DNA from: CAYMKL01 sp964390805
GTDB lineage: Bacteria; Chloroflexota; Anaerolineae; VGOG01
Assembly (NCBI GenBank): GCA_964390805.1
Contig: CAYMKL010000092.1
Coordinates: forward strand, 1 to 28,178
Direction of reading: 5' to 3'
Length of the DNA stretch: 28,178 bases
A program made the translations under genes and the position numbers. The notes under the pieces are model-generated. The model did not search any database. It was given only the letters and a program-made list of their open reading frames with translations, and had not been told where the DNA came from. Numbering within the stretch: the first letter of the stretch is position 1; each line of letters begins with the position of its first letter. Below are positions 17,346 through 24,360 of this stretch, piece after piece.

Positions 17346-17377
17346 CAGTGAGACCTGATAATGTGAGGAGGTTAACG

Positions 17378-19135
17378 ATGCGTTCAACATCTTGGTTAGC
17401 TATTGGCCTTTTGGCCCTTGTTGTATTGAGTGCTTGTACAGCGTCCGTCTCCGCACCGGCTTCATCTCCTGAGACATCAGCGTCATTACCTGCGACACCC
17501 CCGCCACCTCCCGACACACCGACGCCGCCTGCGACGCCAACGCCGTTGCCCTTGACCTCCAAGGCCCTGTTGCCTGAGGAGGCCCCGCCGCGAGGAGCCG
17601 AGTCCCAGTTCAGCACCGACTTCAGCCAGCACAGCGTACCCTACAGCGAGATCCTCTCTGGAGGGCCGCCCAAGGACGGCATTCCAGCCATTGACGAGCC
17701 CACGTTCGTCAGCGTGGATGAGGCCAATGACTGGCTTGAAGCGCAGGAGCCGGTGATCATGGTTCAGGCTGGAGACGATGCGCGCGCTTACCCCATCCAG
17801 ATTCTGATGTGGCACGAGATCGTCAATGACACGGTGGGGGGAGTGCCTGTGACTGTGACCTTCTGTCCCCTCTGCAACACCGGCGTCGCCTTCGAGCGAA
17901 CGTTTGATGGGCAGGTGCTGGACTTCGGCACCACGGGGCGGCTGCGCTACAGCAACCTGATCATGTACGACCGCCAGACGGAGACTTGGTGGCAGCAGGC
18001 CACCGGCGAGGCCATCGCTGGTGAGTTCACCGGCCGCCACTTGACACTGGTTCCCGCGTCCCTCATCTCCTGGGCCGACTTCAAGGCGGCCCATCCGGGT
18101 GGCAAGGTGCTCTCACGGGAAACTGGCTACCGTCGCAGCTACGGTGCAAACCCCTACACCGGCTACGACGACGTGAACAACTCGCCCTTCCTGTACCTTG
18201 GCCCTGAGACGCCCGGGGCGCTGCCCCCGATGGCGCGGGTGGTGACCGTTGATCTGAATGGCGAGGCCGTCGGCTATCCCTACGACGTCCTGCAAGAACT
18301 GCACGTGGTCAACGACACCGTCGGCGGCGTTGCCATCGTGGTGCTGTGGGATCCTGGGACCGCTTCGGCTTTGGATGCAGCCAGCGTCGCTGGGGGAAAC
18401 GACGTCGGCGCGGCTACTACCTTCTCCCGCCAGGTGGACGGGCAGACGCTGACTTTCGTCTTCGACGGCGACCGGATCGTGGACGAGCAGACGGGCAGCG
18501 AGTGGGATGTGTTGGGCCAGGCTGTGAGCGGATCACTGGAAGGACGTCAACTGGAGCCTGTGGTCAGCATCAACCACTTCTGGTTCTCGTGGGCGGCCTT
18601 CAGGCCAGAGACGCGCATCTATAGCGCCGATCAGCTCACCTCCGACGCGCTCCCGGCGGTTTCAGGGGGAGTGACCGTGGAGCTCGATTCCGATTTCGAG
18701 ATCATTGTCTATCAGGGAGAGGACGTACTGGGAGGACAATCGGTCATGTTCTCAGAGGTACTTGCCCAGGGTAGGCCGGTCGTTCTCAACCTGTGGGCGG
18801 GACTCTGCCCCGTCTGCCGCGCCGAGATGCCGGAACTGCAAGCAGCGCACGAAGAGCACGGGGGCAGGGTGCTAGTCGTTGGGGTGGATATCGGGCCGTT
18901 CGTCGGACTGGGCTCCGAGAAGGATGCCCGTGCCGTCCTCGATGAACTGAGCATCACTTTCCCCGCTGGGACCACGCCCGACGTCAGTGTGGTGCGGGAC
19001 TACAAGGTTCTGGGGACGCCGACCACGCTGTTCTTCAAGCCCAACGGCGAGATCATCCAACAGTGGACCGGAAGGCTGACCTCAAACCAGTTGGATGAGT
19101 ACATAGAAGCGTTGCTCGGCGCTTCAGAAAGATGA
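17378..19135 (+). CDS. Lipoprotein fusing DUF3179 to a TlpA-like thioredoxin
   Basis: 585 residues from the ATG at 17378, chosen because GAGGAG lies 7 nt upstream and the N-terminus becomes a lipoprotein signal (MRSTSWLAIG, hydrophobic core, lipobox LSAC with C20). An upstream in-frame ATG at 17294 would bury the signal. A Thr-Pro linker (~30-60) leads to a DUF3179 domain (~95-410) with the signature CPLCNT (C163, C166), H146 and paired NDTVGGV repeats. A TlpA/redoxin domain follows (~430-585) with active-site motif CPVC (C477, C480) and the cis-Pro segment GTPTT. It should act outside the membrane as a thiol-disulfide protein, with DUF3179 (function unknown) as its partner domain. Its stop overlaps the CcdA-like gene by ATGA, which supports electron delivery from that membrane protein. 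Confidence 0.85.
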   Translation: MRSTSWLAIGLLALVVLSACTASVSAPASSPETSASLPATPPPPPDTPTPPATPTPLPLTSKALLPEEAPPRGAESQFSTDFSQHSVPYSEILSGGPPKDGIPAIDEPTFVSVDEANDWLEAQEPVIMVQAGDDARAYPIQILMWHEIVNDTVGGVPVTVTFCPLCNTGVAFERTFDGQVLDFGTTGRLRYSNLIMYDRQTETWWQQATGEAIAGEFTGRHLTLVPASLISWADFKAAHPGGKVLSRETGYRRSYGANPYTGYDDVNNSPFLYLGPETPGALPPMARVVTVDLNGEAVGYPYDVLQELHVVNDTVGGVAIVVLWDPGTASALDAASVAGGNDVGAATTFSRQVDGQTLTFVFDGDRIVDEQTGSEWDVLGQAVSGSLEGRQLEPVVSINHFWFSWAAFRPETRIYSADQLTSDALPAVSGGVTVELDSDFEIIVYQGEDVLGGQSVMFSEVLAQGRPVVLNLWAGLCPVCRAEMPELQAAHEEHGGRVLVVGVDIGPFVGLGSEKDARAVLDELSITFPAGTTPDVSVVRDYKVLGTPTTLFFKPNGEIIQQWTGRLTSNQLDEYIEALLGASER

Positions 19136-19971
19136 AAGACACAACCTCCATCAAGACCGCGGGCAGCAGGCTGGTGCTGGCGGCCACGTTCGTCATCCCT
19201 GCGGTGCTCGTCGTCGGCCTTCTCTTCCTGCTGATCAGCTTTCAGGGCGGCATCGAAACCACCGTGGCCAATCTGGCCCTGCTGCTACCGGTGGGCTATG
19301 CCTTCGCTGCGGGAATGGTGGCCAGCGTGAACCCGTGCGGGGTGTTGTTGCTCCCTTCTTACGCCCTGTATCAGCTCGGCACTGAGAAAGCGGACTTCGA
19401 CGCTGTGCCGGCGGCAAGGCGAGCCCTCAAGGCCCTCCTCATCGGCGGAACGGCGACGGCCGGGTTCATTGCTATCTTTGCCATCGCGGGGAGCATTCTC
19501 GCGGCCGGCGGCCAGTGGCTGATCAGCACTTTCCCCTTTACAGGACTAGCCATCGGCGGCGCAATGGTCGTCCTGGGGGCGTGGCTCCTGGTGACGCACA
19601 GGACCATTGGCATCATGGCAGCCAGCCGGGTGGCCATCAGTCCGCAGCGCAACCTGAGCAACGTCTTCCTGTTCGGCATCGTCTACGCCATCGGTTCGCT
19701 GAGTTGCACGCTGCCGATCTTTCTGGTGGTCGTCGGCGGCAGCCTGGCGAACCAGGGCTTGCTGGCCGCTCTGGGACAGTTCATCGGCTACGCCCTGGGC
19801 ATGGGGACAGTCCTCATCGCCGTGACGGTGGGTACCGCGCTGTTTCAAGAGACGGTCTCCAGGTTGCTGCGCCGGATCGTTCCCCACATCCATCGGGTGA
19901 GTGCCCTGTTCCTGATGGGGGCCGGCGCGTACTTGATCTACTACTGGGTGTTTCAGGCTGGTCTGTTTTAG
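19132..19971 (+). CDS. ccdA: CcdA/DsbD-type membrane thiol-electron transporter
   Basis: 279 residues with about six or seven hydrophobic helices. It moves reducing equivalents across the membrane from cytoplasmic thioredoxin to extracytoplasmic thiol proteins. The two family cysteines are present: C69 in ASVNPCG at the start of a helix and C192 in SLSCTLPIF, symmetrically placed in the two inverted halves of the CcdA fold. An extra N-terminal helix (~15-37) precedes the core. The start codon overlaps the stop of the DUF3179-TlpA lipoprotein, its likely electron acceptor. The symbol is by family; the protein may serve other pathways than cytochrome c maturation. Confidence 0.85.
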   Translation: MKDTTSIKTAGSRLVLAATFVIPAVLVVGLLFLLISFQGGIETTVANLALLLPVGYAFAAGMVASVNPCGVLLLPSYALYQLGTEKADFDAVPAARRALKALLIGGTATAGFIAIFAIAGSILAAGGQWLISTFPFTGLAIGGAMVVLGAWLLVTHRTIGIMAASRVAISPQRNLSNVFLFGIVYAIGSLSCTLPIFLVVVGGSLANQGLLAALGQFIGYALGMGTVLIAVTVGTALFQETVSRLLRRIVPHIHRVSALFLMGAGAYLIYYWVFQAGLF

Positions 19972-20034
19972 TGAGTGGAATGGAAGGGCAGCACGTCTGG
20001 GAAGGTTGTCCATGGGCTGGCTCGTTTGATGCGG

Positions 20035-20075
20035 TGAAACATGTTTCGAGTTTCGGGTTGCGGGTTTCGAGTTGT
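20035..20075 (+). repeat. Short TTTCGAGTT-type degenerate repeat
   Basis: Tandem-like GTTTCGAGTTTCGGGTTGCG and GGTTTCGAGTTG units in the intergenic stretch after the CcdA-like gene. They resemble the simple spacer repeats seen elsewhere in the window; no function seen. Confidence 0.45.
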
Positions 20076-20087
20076 GAGGTGACCGAT

Positions 20088-20327
20088 ATGACCGTGAGCG
20101 GCCAGTTGCCCGACGACGTCCAGACCCTGCTGGCCTGGTTGGCCTGCGTGGCCGCGGCTGGCACGCCGGCGGACTACGTGGCAACGCTACGGGAGGTGAG
20201 CTCTACCGATTTCACTGTTTTGTTTTTTGCTTTCCGGTATGGTATAATTAGTTCACTCCCAAGGGCTGCACAGGAGGGCTCTTTGGGATTTCGCAGGATC
20301 ACGGCGTTGGAGACCCCAACTTATTGA
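20088..20327 (+). CDS. Possible 79-aa ORF, unknown, doubtful 3' half
   Basis: The ATG follows GAGGTG at 7 nt. The first ~46 codons (MTVSGQLPDDVQTLLAWLAC and onward) look protein-like, with a helical, GC-rich coding style. The second half crosses a strong promoter and the hairpin RNA candidate, so it is unlikely to be original coding sequence. It may be the truncated start of a gene. Family not recognised. Confidence 0.3.
   Translation: MTVSGQLPDDVQTLLAWLACVAAAGTPADYVATLREVSSTDFTVLFFAFRYGIISSLPRAAQEGSLGFRRITALETPTY
20220..20248 (+). promoter_or_regulatory. Strong promoter with extended -10
   Basis: TTGTTT (20220-20225), a 17-nt spacer and perfect TATAAT (20243-20248) with TGG directly upstream. 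Start of transcription is expected near 20255, ahead of the long hairpin and the O-antigen-ligase-like gene. Confidence 0.65.
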
Positions 20328-20435
20328 GGGTTGCCACGCGACACCCCCAACAAGGTGCAACCTGCGGTTGCCTGGGACTCCGGCTCGCTACTCACGCCAA
20401 CTCCCAAAGACCCCACAGGATTTACCTCTGTTGGG
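20255..20435 (+). ncRNA. Long-hairpin RNA candidate with 6S-like architecture
   Basis: Downstream of the promoter the RNA can fold into one long interrupted hairpin. The closing stem is GGGCTCTTTGGGA (20276-20288) with TCCCAAAGACCCC (20402-20414), 12 of 13 pairs. A bubble of 14 nt on the 5' side and 3 nt on the 3' side follows, then GGCGT/ACGCC, GGAGACCC/GGGACTCC, CAAC/GTTG and the apical GGTTGC (20329-20334)/GCAACC (20357-20362). An internal bubble between closing and apical stems, and a length near 180 nt, are typical of 6S RNA. I cannot match conserved 6S sequence by eye, so a structured 5' leader of the downstream gene is an alternative. Confidence 0.4.
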
Positions 20436-20469
20436 CGGTGCGGCTTTCTTCAGAGCGAAAGGTTACCAG

Positions 20470-23433
20470 GTGCAAACCAAACTGGGTCTTTTCTGTGACA
20501 AGATCATAGAAGCCGGTTGGCTGGCGGCGGCCATAGTTACCCCCCTTTTCTTCAATTGGTACAGCAACCGCGTCTTCGAAGCCAGCAAGGTTGCCTTGCT
20601 TCGCTCCATCACTGTGGTGATGTTGGCAGCCTGGCTGATCAAGACCCTGGAGAAGGGGCTGCCTGGAGAAAGACAAAATCGCAAGTTAGCCTCTGCCTCG
20701 CTCCGCACACCTCTGATCGTGCCTGTGCTATTCTTCGCAGGCGCATATCTCCTCAGCACTGTGACCTCCGTTTCCCCCCGAGTCAGCTTCTGGGGCTCTT
20801 ATCACCGACGACAAGGTCTCTATGTTGTCCTCTGCTACATAGCAATCTTCTTCTTGGTGCTAGAGACCCTGCGCACTCGTCAGCAGTTGGAGCGCCTGAT
20901 CACAGTCATCCTAATCGTCAGTCTGCCAGTCTCCCTGTATGGGATTATGCAGCACTATGAGGTGGATCCCTTAGTTTGGGTCAGACCCTTAGCCTGGATG
21001 AGAAGAGACGTGCAGCGTGTCGAATCCACCCTGGGCAATCCCATTTTGATTGCCGCCTATCTGATAACGGTTGTGCCTTTGACAGTGTGGCAGTGTATTC
21101 GCTCTTTCTCCCCTGTTCGCACCAAGGGGAAGAAAGCCGGACGTTCGCTGGTCTTATTCGGATGTTATATCCTCCTTTTGCTCCTTCAGTTGATCTGTTT
21201 GGTGCTCACGCAGAGTCGGGGACCTGTAATGGGCCTCATGGCCGGGGTCTTGTTCTTCTGTCTATTATGGGCTGTCCTAAGAGGCCAAAGGGGATTGGCG
21301 CTAGCGACTGTCGGAGTGTCCATTGCATTGTTCACTATCCTGGCCGTCTTGAACCTGCCCAACACGCCTCTGTCGTTTGCTAAAGGGATGCCCTACGTCG
21401 AGCGCCTGACCGCAATCTACAAAGACATCGTGCATGATAGAGGTCTGATCTGGAGTGGAGCAGTCAATATGATCGCGGCTGACAGGACCCGGATTGTCAT
21501 CGGCTATGGACCAGAATCCATGGGCCTCATCTTCTATCCCTACATGCACCCCGACTGGGTCGCTATGAAAGGCTACCAAGAGGTAGCCGACCGTTGTCAC
21601 AACGAGACCCTCGATGCCTGGGTAACGGGCGGCCTCATCGGGCTTTCCGCCTACCTGGTCCTCTTCAGTAGCATCTTCTATTACGGTCTTAAGTGGCTTG
21701 GGCTGATAGTGAATTCCCGACAGCGCACCTTCTTCGTAGTTACATGTCTGGCGGGAGGGCTCTCAGGGGTACTGATTCCTTGGCTCGTAGACGGGCCGTT
21801 AAGATGGGCCGGGGTGGGGATACCTGCTGGCATATTGCTGGCCCTGGTCATATACTTGATGACATCCCTTTTCCGTCACAATCCAACTTCCAAAGTCCAA
21901 CTTCCAAAGTCCAGCTTCCAAATCCTGTTGATCGCCCTCCTCTCAGCCTTTGTGGCCCACTTCGTCGAAATCCAGTTCGGCATCGCTATCACTGTCACCC
22001 GCACTTATTTTTGGATCTACGCTGCATTGTTGGTTATCATCGGCCACTGCTGGCAGGAGGAGCCCTTACCTGAAGCCGCAGCAGAGACCTCGCCCCCCGA
22101 CAGTTCACGCCAGCGGCGCGGCCAACGGCGGAGAGGACGGAGGCGAAAGGCCGACCGCCCTTTTGGGCGTTGGGCTTTGAACACTTCGACCGGGCTCAGT
22201 ACAAGCTTTGAGCTTCTTACTCATTCTCTCCTGGTAGGGCTGATCCTGGCAACCATCGGTTTTGACTTGATCACTCATCAGTTCGAGCTCAATGCCAACG
22301 GCCCTGTTATCTTCGGCCTCCTATTTGTGATTTGGCTATTCGGCGGGATAACAATTCCAATCCTCCGACCGTTAGCGAAGCGGCGCTCAGGAAAGGCTTC
22401 CAACCATTCGGCTAGGCCCTTCGACAAGCTCAGGAGGGACCTCAGGGCAGGTCTCCAATCTCCAATCTCCAATCTCCGGACCTACGTCCTGGGTAGCTTG
22501 TTCTGCTTTCTCCCTTTCATGGCCGTTCATGCTGCGATAGTATTGCCAGGCGCCGGCGTAGAAAGGGCTACATCTATCTATTACACCTGCACTTTCTTGG
22601 TTGTCCTCGCAGTAGCAGTTGCCTTGCTGATTGGGAGCATTCCAGGTTCAAAGCTCAAACTTCAAAGCTCACATTCCCAACTTCGAACTTCGAGCTTGAG
22701 ATTCTGGATTTTGAGCTTTGGATTTTGGATTTTGAGCTTTTTGTTGATCCTCAACTCCAATCTGAAGGCCGCTCAGGCGGACATCTACTACAAGTTTGCC
22801 CTATCCTCGGAAGAAAAAGGGGAGATAGATAAGGCCATCTCTGTGTATAGCCAAGCTATCCAGTTGGCGCCTCGCTGGAGTCAGTATCACGCCTCTTTGG
22901 GCTGGGCGTATGGATTGAAAGCAGTAAACGCTTCAGATGCCGATCAAAGGGTTGCTTGGTTCGAGGATAGCGTTAAGACCCTAGAGCATGCCCGACAGAT
23001 GAGCCTCTCCGATCCTGACATCATAGCCAAGTTGGGACACATCTACTGGAACTGGGGCAGCCTGATGCCCGATCTGGAACAAAAGGCCGAGAAGTTGGAG
23101 GCGGCTCTGGCACACTACCACCAAGCAGTGACTCTAAGCCCTTTGAATCATGGGTACCTGCTCAACGACGACATGGTCCAAACCTACCTCCATCTGGGGG
23201 AAACTTATTCTGCTCTGGGTGAGCTAAGTCGGGCTGCAGAAGCCTATCAGAAAGTTAACGAGATGGCTCCTGATCTCTATGAGAGCCACAAAGGTTTGGC
23301 CTCGGTTTATCTGCAATTGGGCCGGCTTGACGAGGCGCTTGAGGAAGCGAAGACAGCCAGAGACCTGGCGCCGGAGGAAGAGTGGCCCGCTTTGGACGAT
23401 CTGATCGCTCAATTGGAGGCCCAGAAGAAGTGA
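20470..23433 (+). CDS. O-antigen ligase/polymerase-like membrane protein with C-terminal TPRs
   Basis: About 987 residues from GTG 20470, preferred because AAAGG lies 7 nt upstream and the first membrane segment follows soon. The frame also has an ATG at 20368, but that lies within the hairpin RNA candidate. The N-terminal ~600 residues carry roughly a dozen hydrophobic helices and the Wzy_C/O-antigen-ligase signature: TQSRGPVMG near 250 and, after a large outer loop with GYGPESMG, CHNETLDAWVTGGLIGLSAYL near 374. Such proteins ligate or polymerise surface glycans outside the membrane. More helices precede three or four TPR units (~770-985). Segments at 21882-21930, 22188-22215, 22360-22485 and 22646-22760 derive from short DNA repeats inserted in frame, mostly at loops. 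The exact glycan substrate is unknown. Confidence 0.75.
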   Translation: MQTKLGLFCDKIIEAGWLAAAIVTPLFFNWYSNRVFEASKVALLRSITVVMLAAWLIKTLEKGLPGERQNRKLASASLRTPLIVPVLFFAGAYLLSTVTSVSPRVSFWGSYHRRQGLYVVLCYIAIFFLVLETLRTRQQLERLITVILIVSLPVSLYGIMQHYEVDPLVWVRPLAWMRRDVQRVESTLGNPILIAAYLITVVPLTVWQCIRSFSPVRTKGKKAGRSLVLFGCYILLLLLQLICLVLTQSRGPVMGLMAGVLFFCLLWAVLRGQRGLALATVGVSIALFTILAVLNLPNTPLSFAKGMPYVERLTAIYKDIVHDRGLIWSGAVNMIAADRTRIVIGYGPESMGLIFYPYMHPDWVAMKGYQEVADRCHNETLDAWVTGGLIGLSAYLVLFSSIFYYGLKWLGLIVNSRQRTFFVVTCLAGGLSGVLIPWLVDGPLRWAGVGIPAGILLALVIYLMTSLFRHNPTSKVQLPKSSFQILLIALLSAFVAHFVEIQFGIAITVTRTYFWIYAALLVIIGHCWQEEPLPEAAAETSPPDSSRQRRGQRRRGRRRKADRPFGRWALNTSTGLSTSFELLTHSLLVGLILATIGFDLITHQFELNANGPVIFGLLFVIWLFGGITIPILRPLAKRRSGKASNHSARPFDKLRRDLRAGLQSPISNLRTYVLGSLFCFLPFMAVHAAIVLPGAGVERATSIYYTCTFLVVLAVAVALLIGSIPGSKLKLQSSHSQLRTSSLRFWILSFGFWILSFLLILNSNLKAAQADIYYKFALSSEEKGEIDKAISVYSQAIQLAPRWSQYHASLGWAYGLKAVNASDADQRVAWFEDSVKTLEHARQMSLSDPDIIAKLGHIYWNWGSLMPDLEQKAEKLEAALAHYHQAVTLSPLNHGYLLNDDMVQTYLHLGETYSALGELSRAAEAYQKVNEMAPDLYESHKGLASVYLQLGRLDEALEEAKTARDLAPEEEWPALDDLIAQLEAQKK
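21882..22760 (+). repeat. Four short interspersed repeats inside the O-antigen-ligase-like gene
   Basis: Four patches. AACTTCCAAAGTCC units lie at about 21886-21930. A CTTCGACCGGGCTCAGTACA unit starts near 22192. CCGTTAGCGAAGCGGCGCTC (22369) is followed by CTTCGACAAGCTCAGG and triple CCAATCT units up to about 22480. TTCAAAGCTCAAACTTCAAA and GGATTTTGAGCTTT units lie at about 22649-22740. All preserve the frame. Confidence 0.7.
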
Positions 23434-23435
23434 AC

Positions 23436-23478
23436 AAAAAAGAGGGCCTGGAAGTGTCTCCTAGCTCTTCCAAGCCCT
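23436..23478 (-). terminator. Intrinsic terminator of the minus-strand operon
   Basis: The stem AGGGCCTGGAAG (23443-23454)/CTTCCAAGCCCT (23467-23478) has one mismatch in 12 pairs and a 12-nt loop. On the minus strand it is followed by six Ts (AAAAAA at 23436-23441). It lies about 65 nt past the response-regulator stop and directly next to the stop of the converging + strand gene. Confidence 0.8.
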
Positions 23479-23540
23479 AGGCGATTCAGCGGGTATGTCC
23501 GAGGTCCAAGATTCAGATCACTCGCTGACAAATTCGATTT

Positions 23541-24242
23541 CTACTGCGCTTTCGCAAAACGGTAACCGATTCCCCGCTCAGTGAGGATGTAGCTGGGTTG
23601 ATGGGGGTCTTCTTCTATCTTCCGACGAAGACGCCAGATGTACAGCTTCACGTAGTCCGCCTCGTTCACGTATTCCGCCCCCCAGACAGTTTCCAGTATC
23701 TGCTCAGTCGCCAGCACCCGGCCAGCATTCTCGGCCAGGTAAAAGAGCATCCGTTGCTCGGTGCCTGTCAACTGCACCCTTTCCCCTCCTTTGCTGACCT
23801 CGAATCTCTCCGAATCTATTACCAGTTCGTCATCGGCGTACAGGATACGTCCCTTGTCAGGATGGGATGGCCTGGTCCGGCGCAGAACAGCCTCCACCCG
23901 AGCCTCCAGTTCCTTAAGGCTGAAGGGCTTGGCCACATAATCGTCGGCGCCGAGTTTCAGCCCCATCACTCTGTCGGACTCTTGCCCTCTGGCGGTGAGC
24001 ATGATGATGGGTACGTCGGAAATCTCTCGAATACGCCGGCAGGCCTCCCAGCCATCCATCTTGGGCATCATTACGTCCAAGATAATCATATCTGGTCGTT
24101 GGCTGTACATTTGCTGCATCCCCTGGACCCCATTAGCGGCGGTAACGATGTCATAGCCCGCCCCGCTCAGATACAGCTCAATGGCCTCGACCAGGTTAGT
24201 GTCATCGTCTATGATCAACAACTTGCCTTTTCTATCACTCAT
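23541..24242 (-). CDS. OmpR/PhoB-family response regulator
   Basis: 233 residues from the ATG at 24242, chosen over the adjacent TTG because GGGAGGC lies 6 nt upstream of it. The receiver domain (~6-120) has the acidic pocket DDD (12-14), phospho-acceptor D56 in ILDVMMPKMDG, T83 and K105 (VAKPFS). The C-terminal winged helix (~135-230) shows LTGTEQRMLFYLAENAG, VNEADYVKLYIWRLRRKI and the closing hairpin TERGIGYRF of the Trans_reg_C family. It binds DNA when phosphorylated. The partner is most likely the hybrid kinase encoded just upstream on the same strand, 95 nt away across a repeat. Confidence 0.9.
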   Translation of the reverse strand: MSDRKGKLLIIDDDTNLVEAIELYLSGAGYDIVTAANGVQGMQQMYSQRPDMIILDVMMPKMDGWEACRRIREISDVPIIMLTARGQESDRVMGLKLGADDYVAKPFSLKELEARVEAVLRRTRPSHPDKGRILYADDELVIDSERFEVSKGGERVQLTGTEQRMLFYLAENAGRVLATEQILETVWGAEYVNEADYVKLYIWRLRRKIEEDPHQPSYILTERGIGYRFAKAQ

Positions 24243-24298
24243 CAACTTGCCTCCCGACCCGTACTGAACTCTTTGGCCCTCTGCCCTTCATCTATGAG

Positions 24299-24360
24299 CG
24301 AAGCCGTTAGCGAAGCGACGCTCAGGACAGGCTCCGCTCAGGTAAGCTCTGTCGAAGTAT
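24299..24360. repeat. REP-like repeat at the 3' end of the kinase gene
   Basis: CCGTTAGCGAAGCGACGCTC and the next ten bases (24304-24333) match 22369-22398 with two differences. The repeat continues with GTAAGCTCTGTCGAAGTATC into the kinase coding end. It separates kinase from regulator and supplies the last few kinase codons. Confidence 0.7.

Noticed and set aside
17336..17362. TTGACT and GATAAT as a promoter for the DUF3179 lipoprotein
   Set aside because: The 15-nt spacer is short and the start point would fall on the ribosome binding site; the bases belong to an interspersed repeat.
20368..20469. ATG at 20368 as the start of the O-antigen-ligase-like gene
   Set aside because: It lies inside the hairpin RNA candidate and has no ribosome binding site; GTG 20470 has one at 7 nt.
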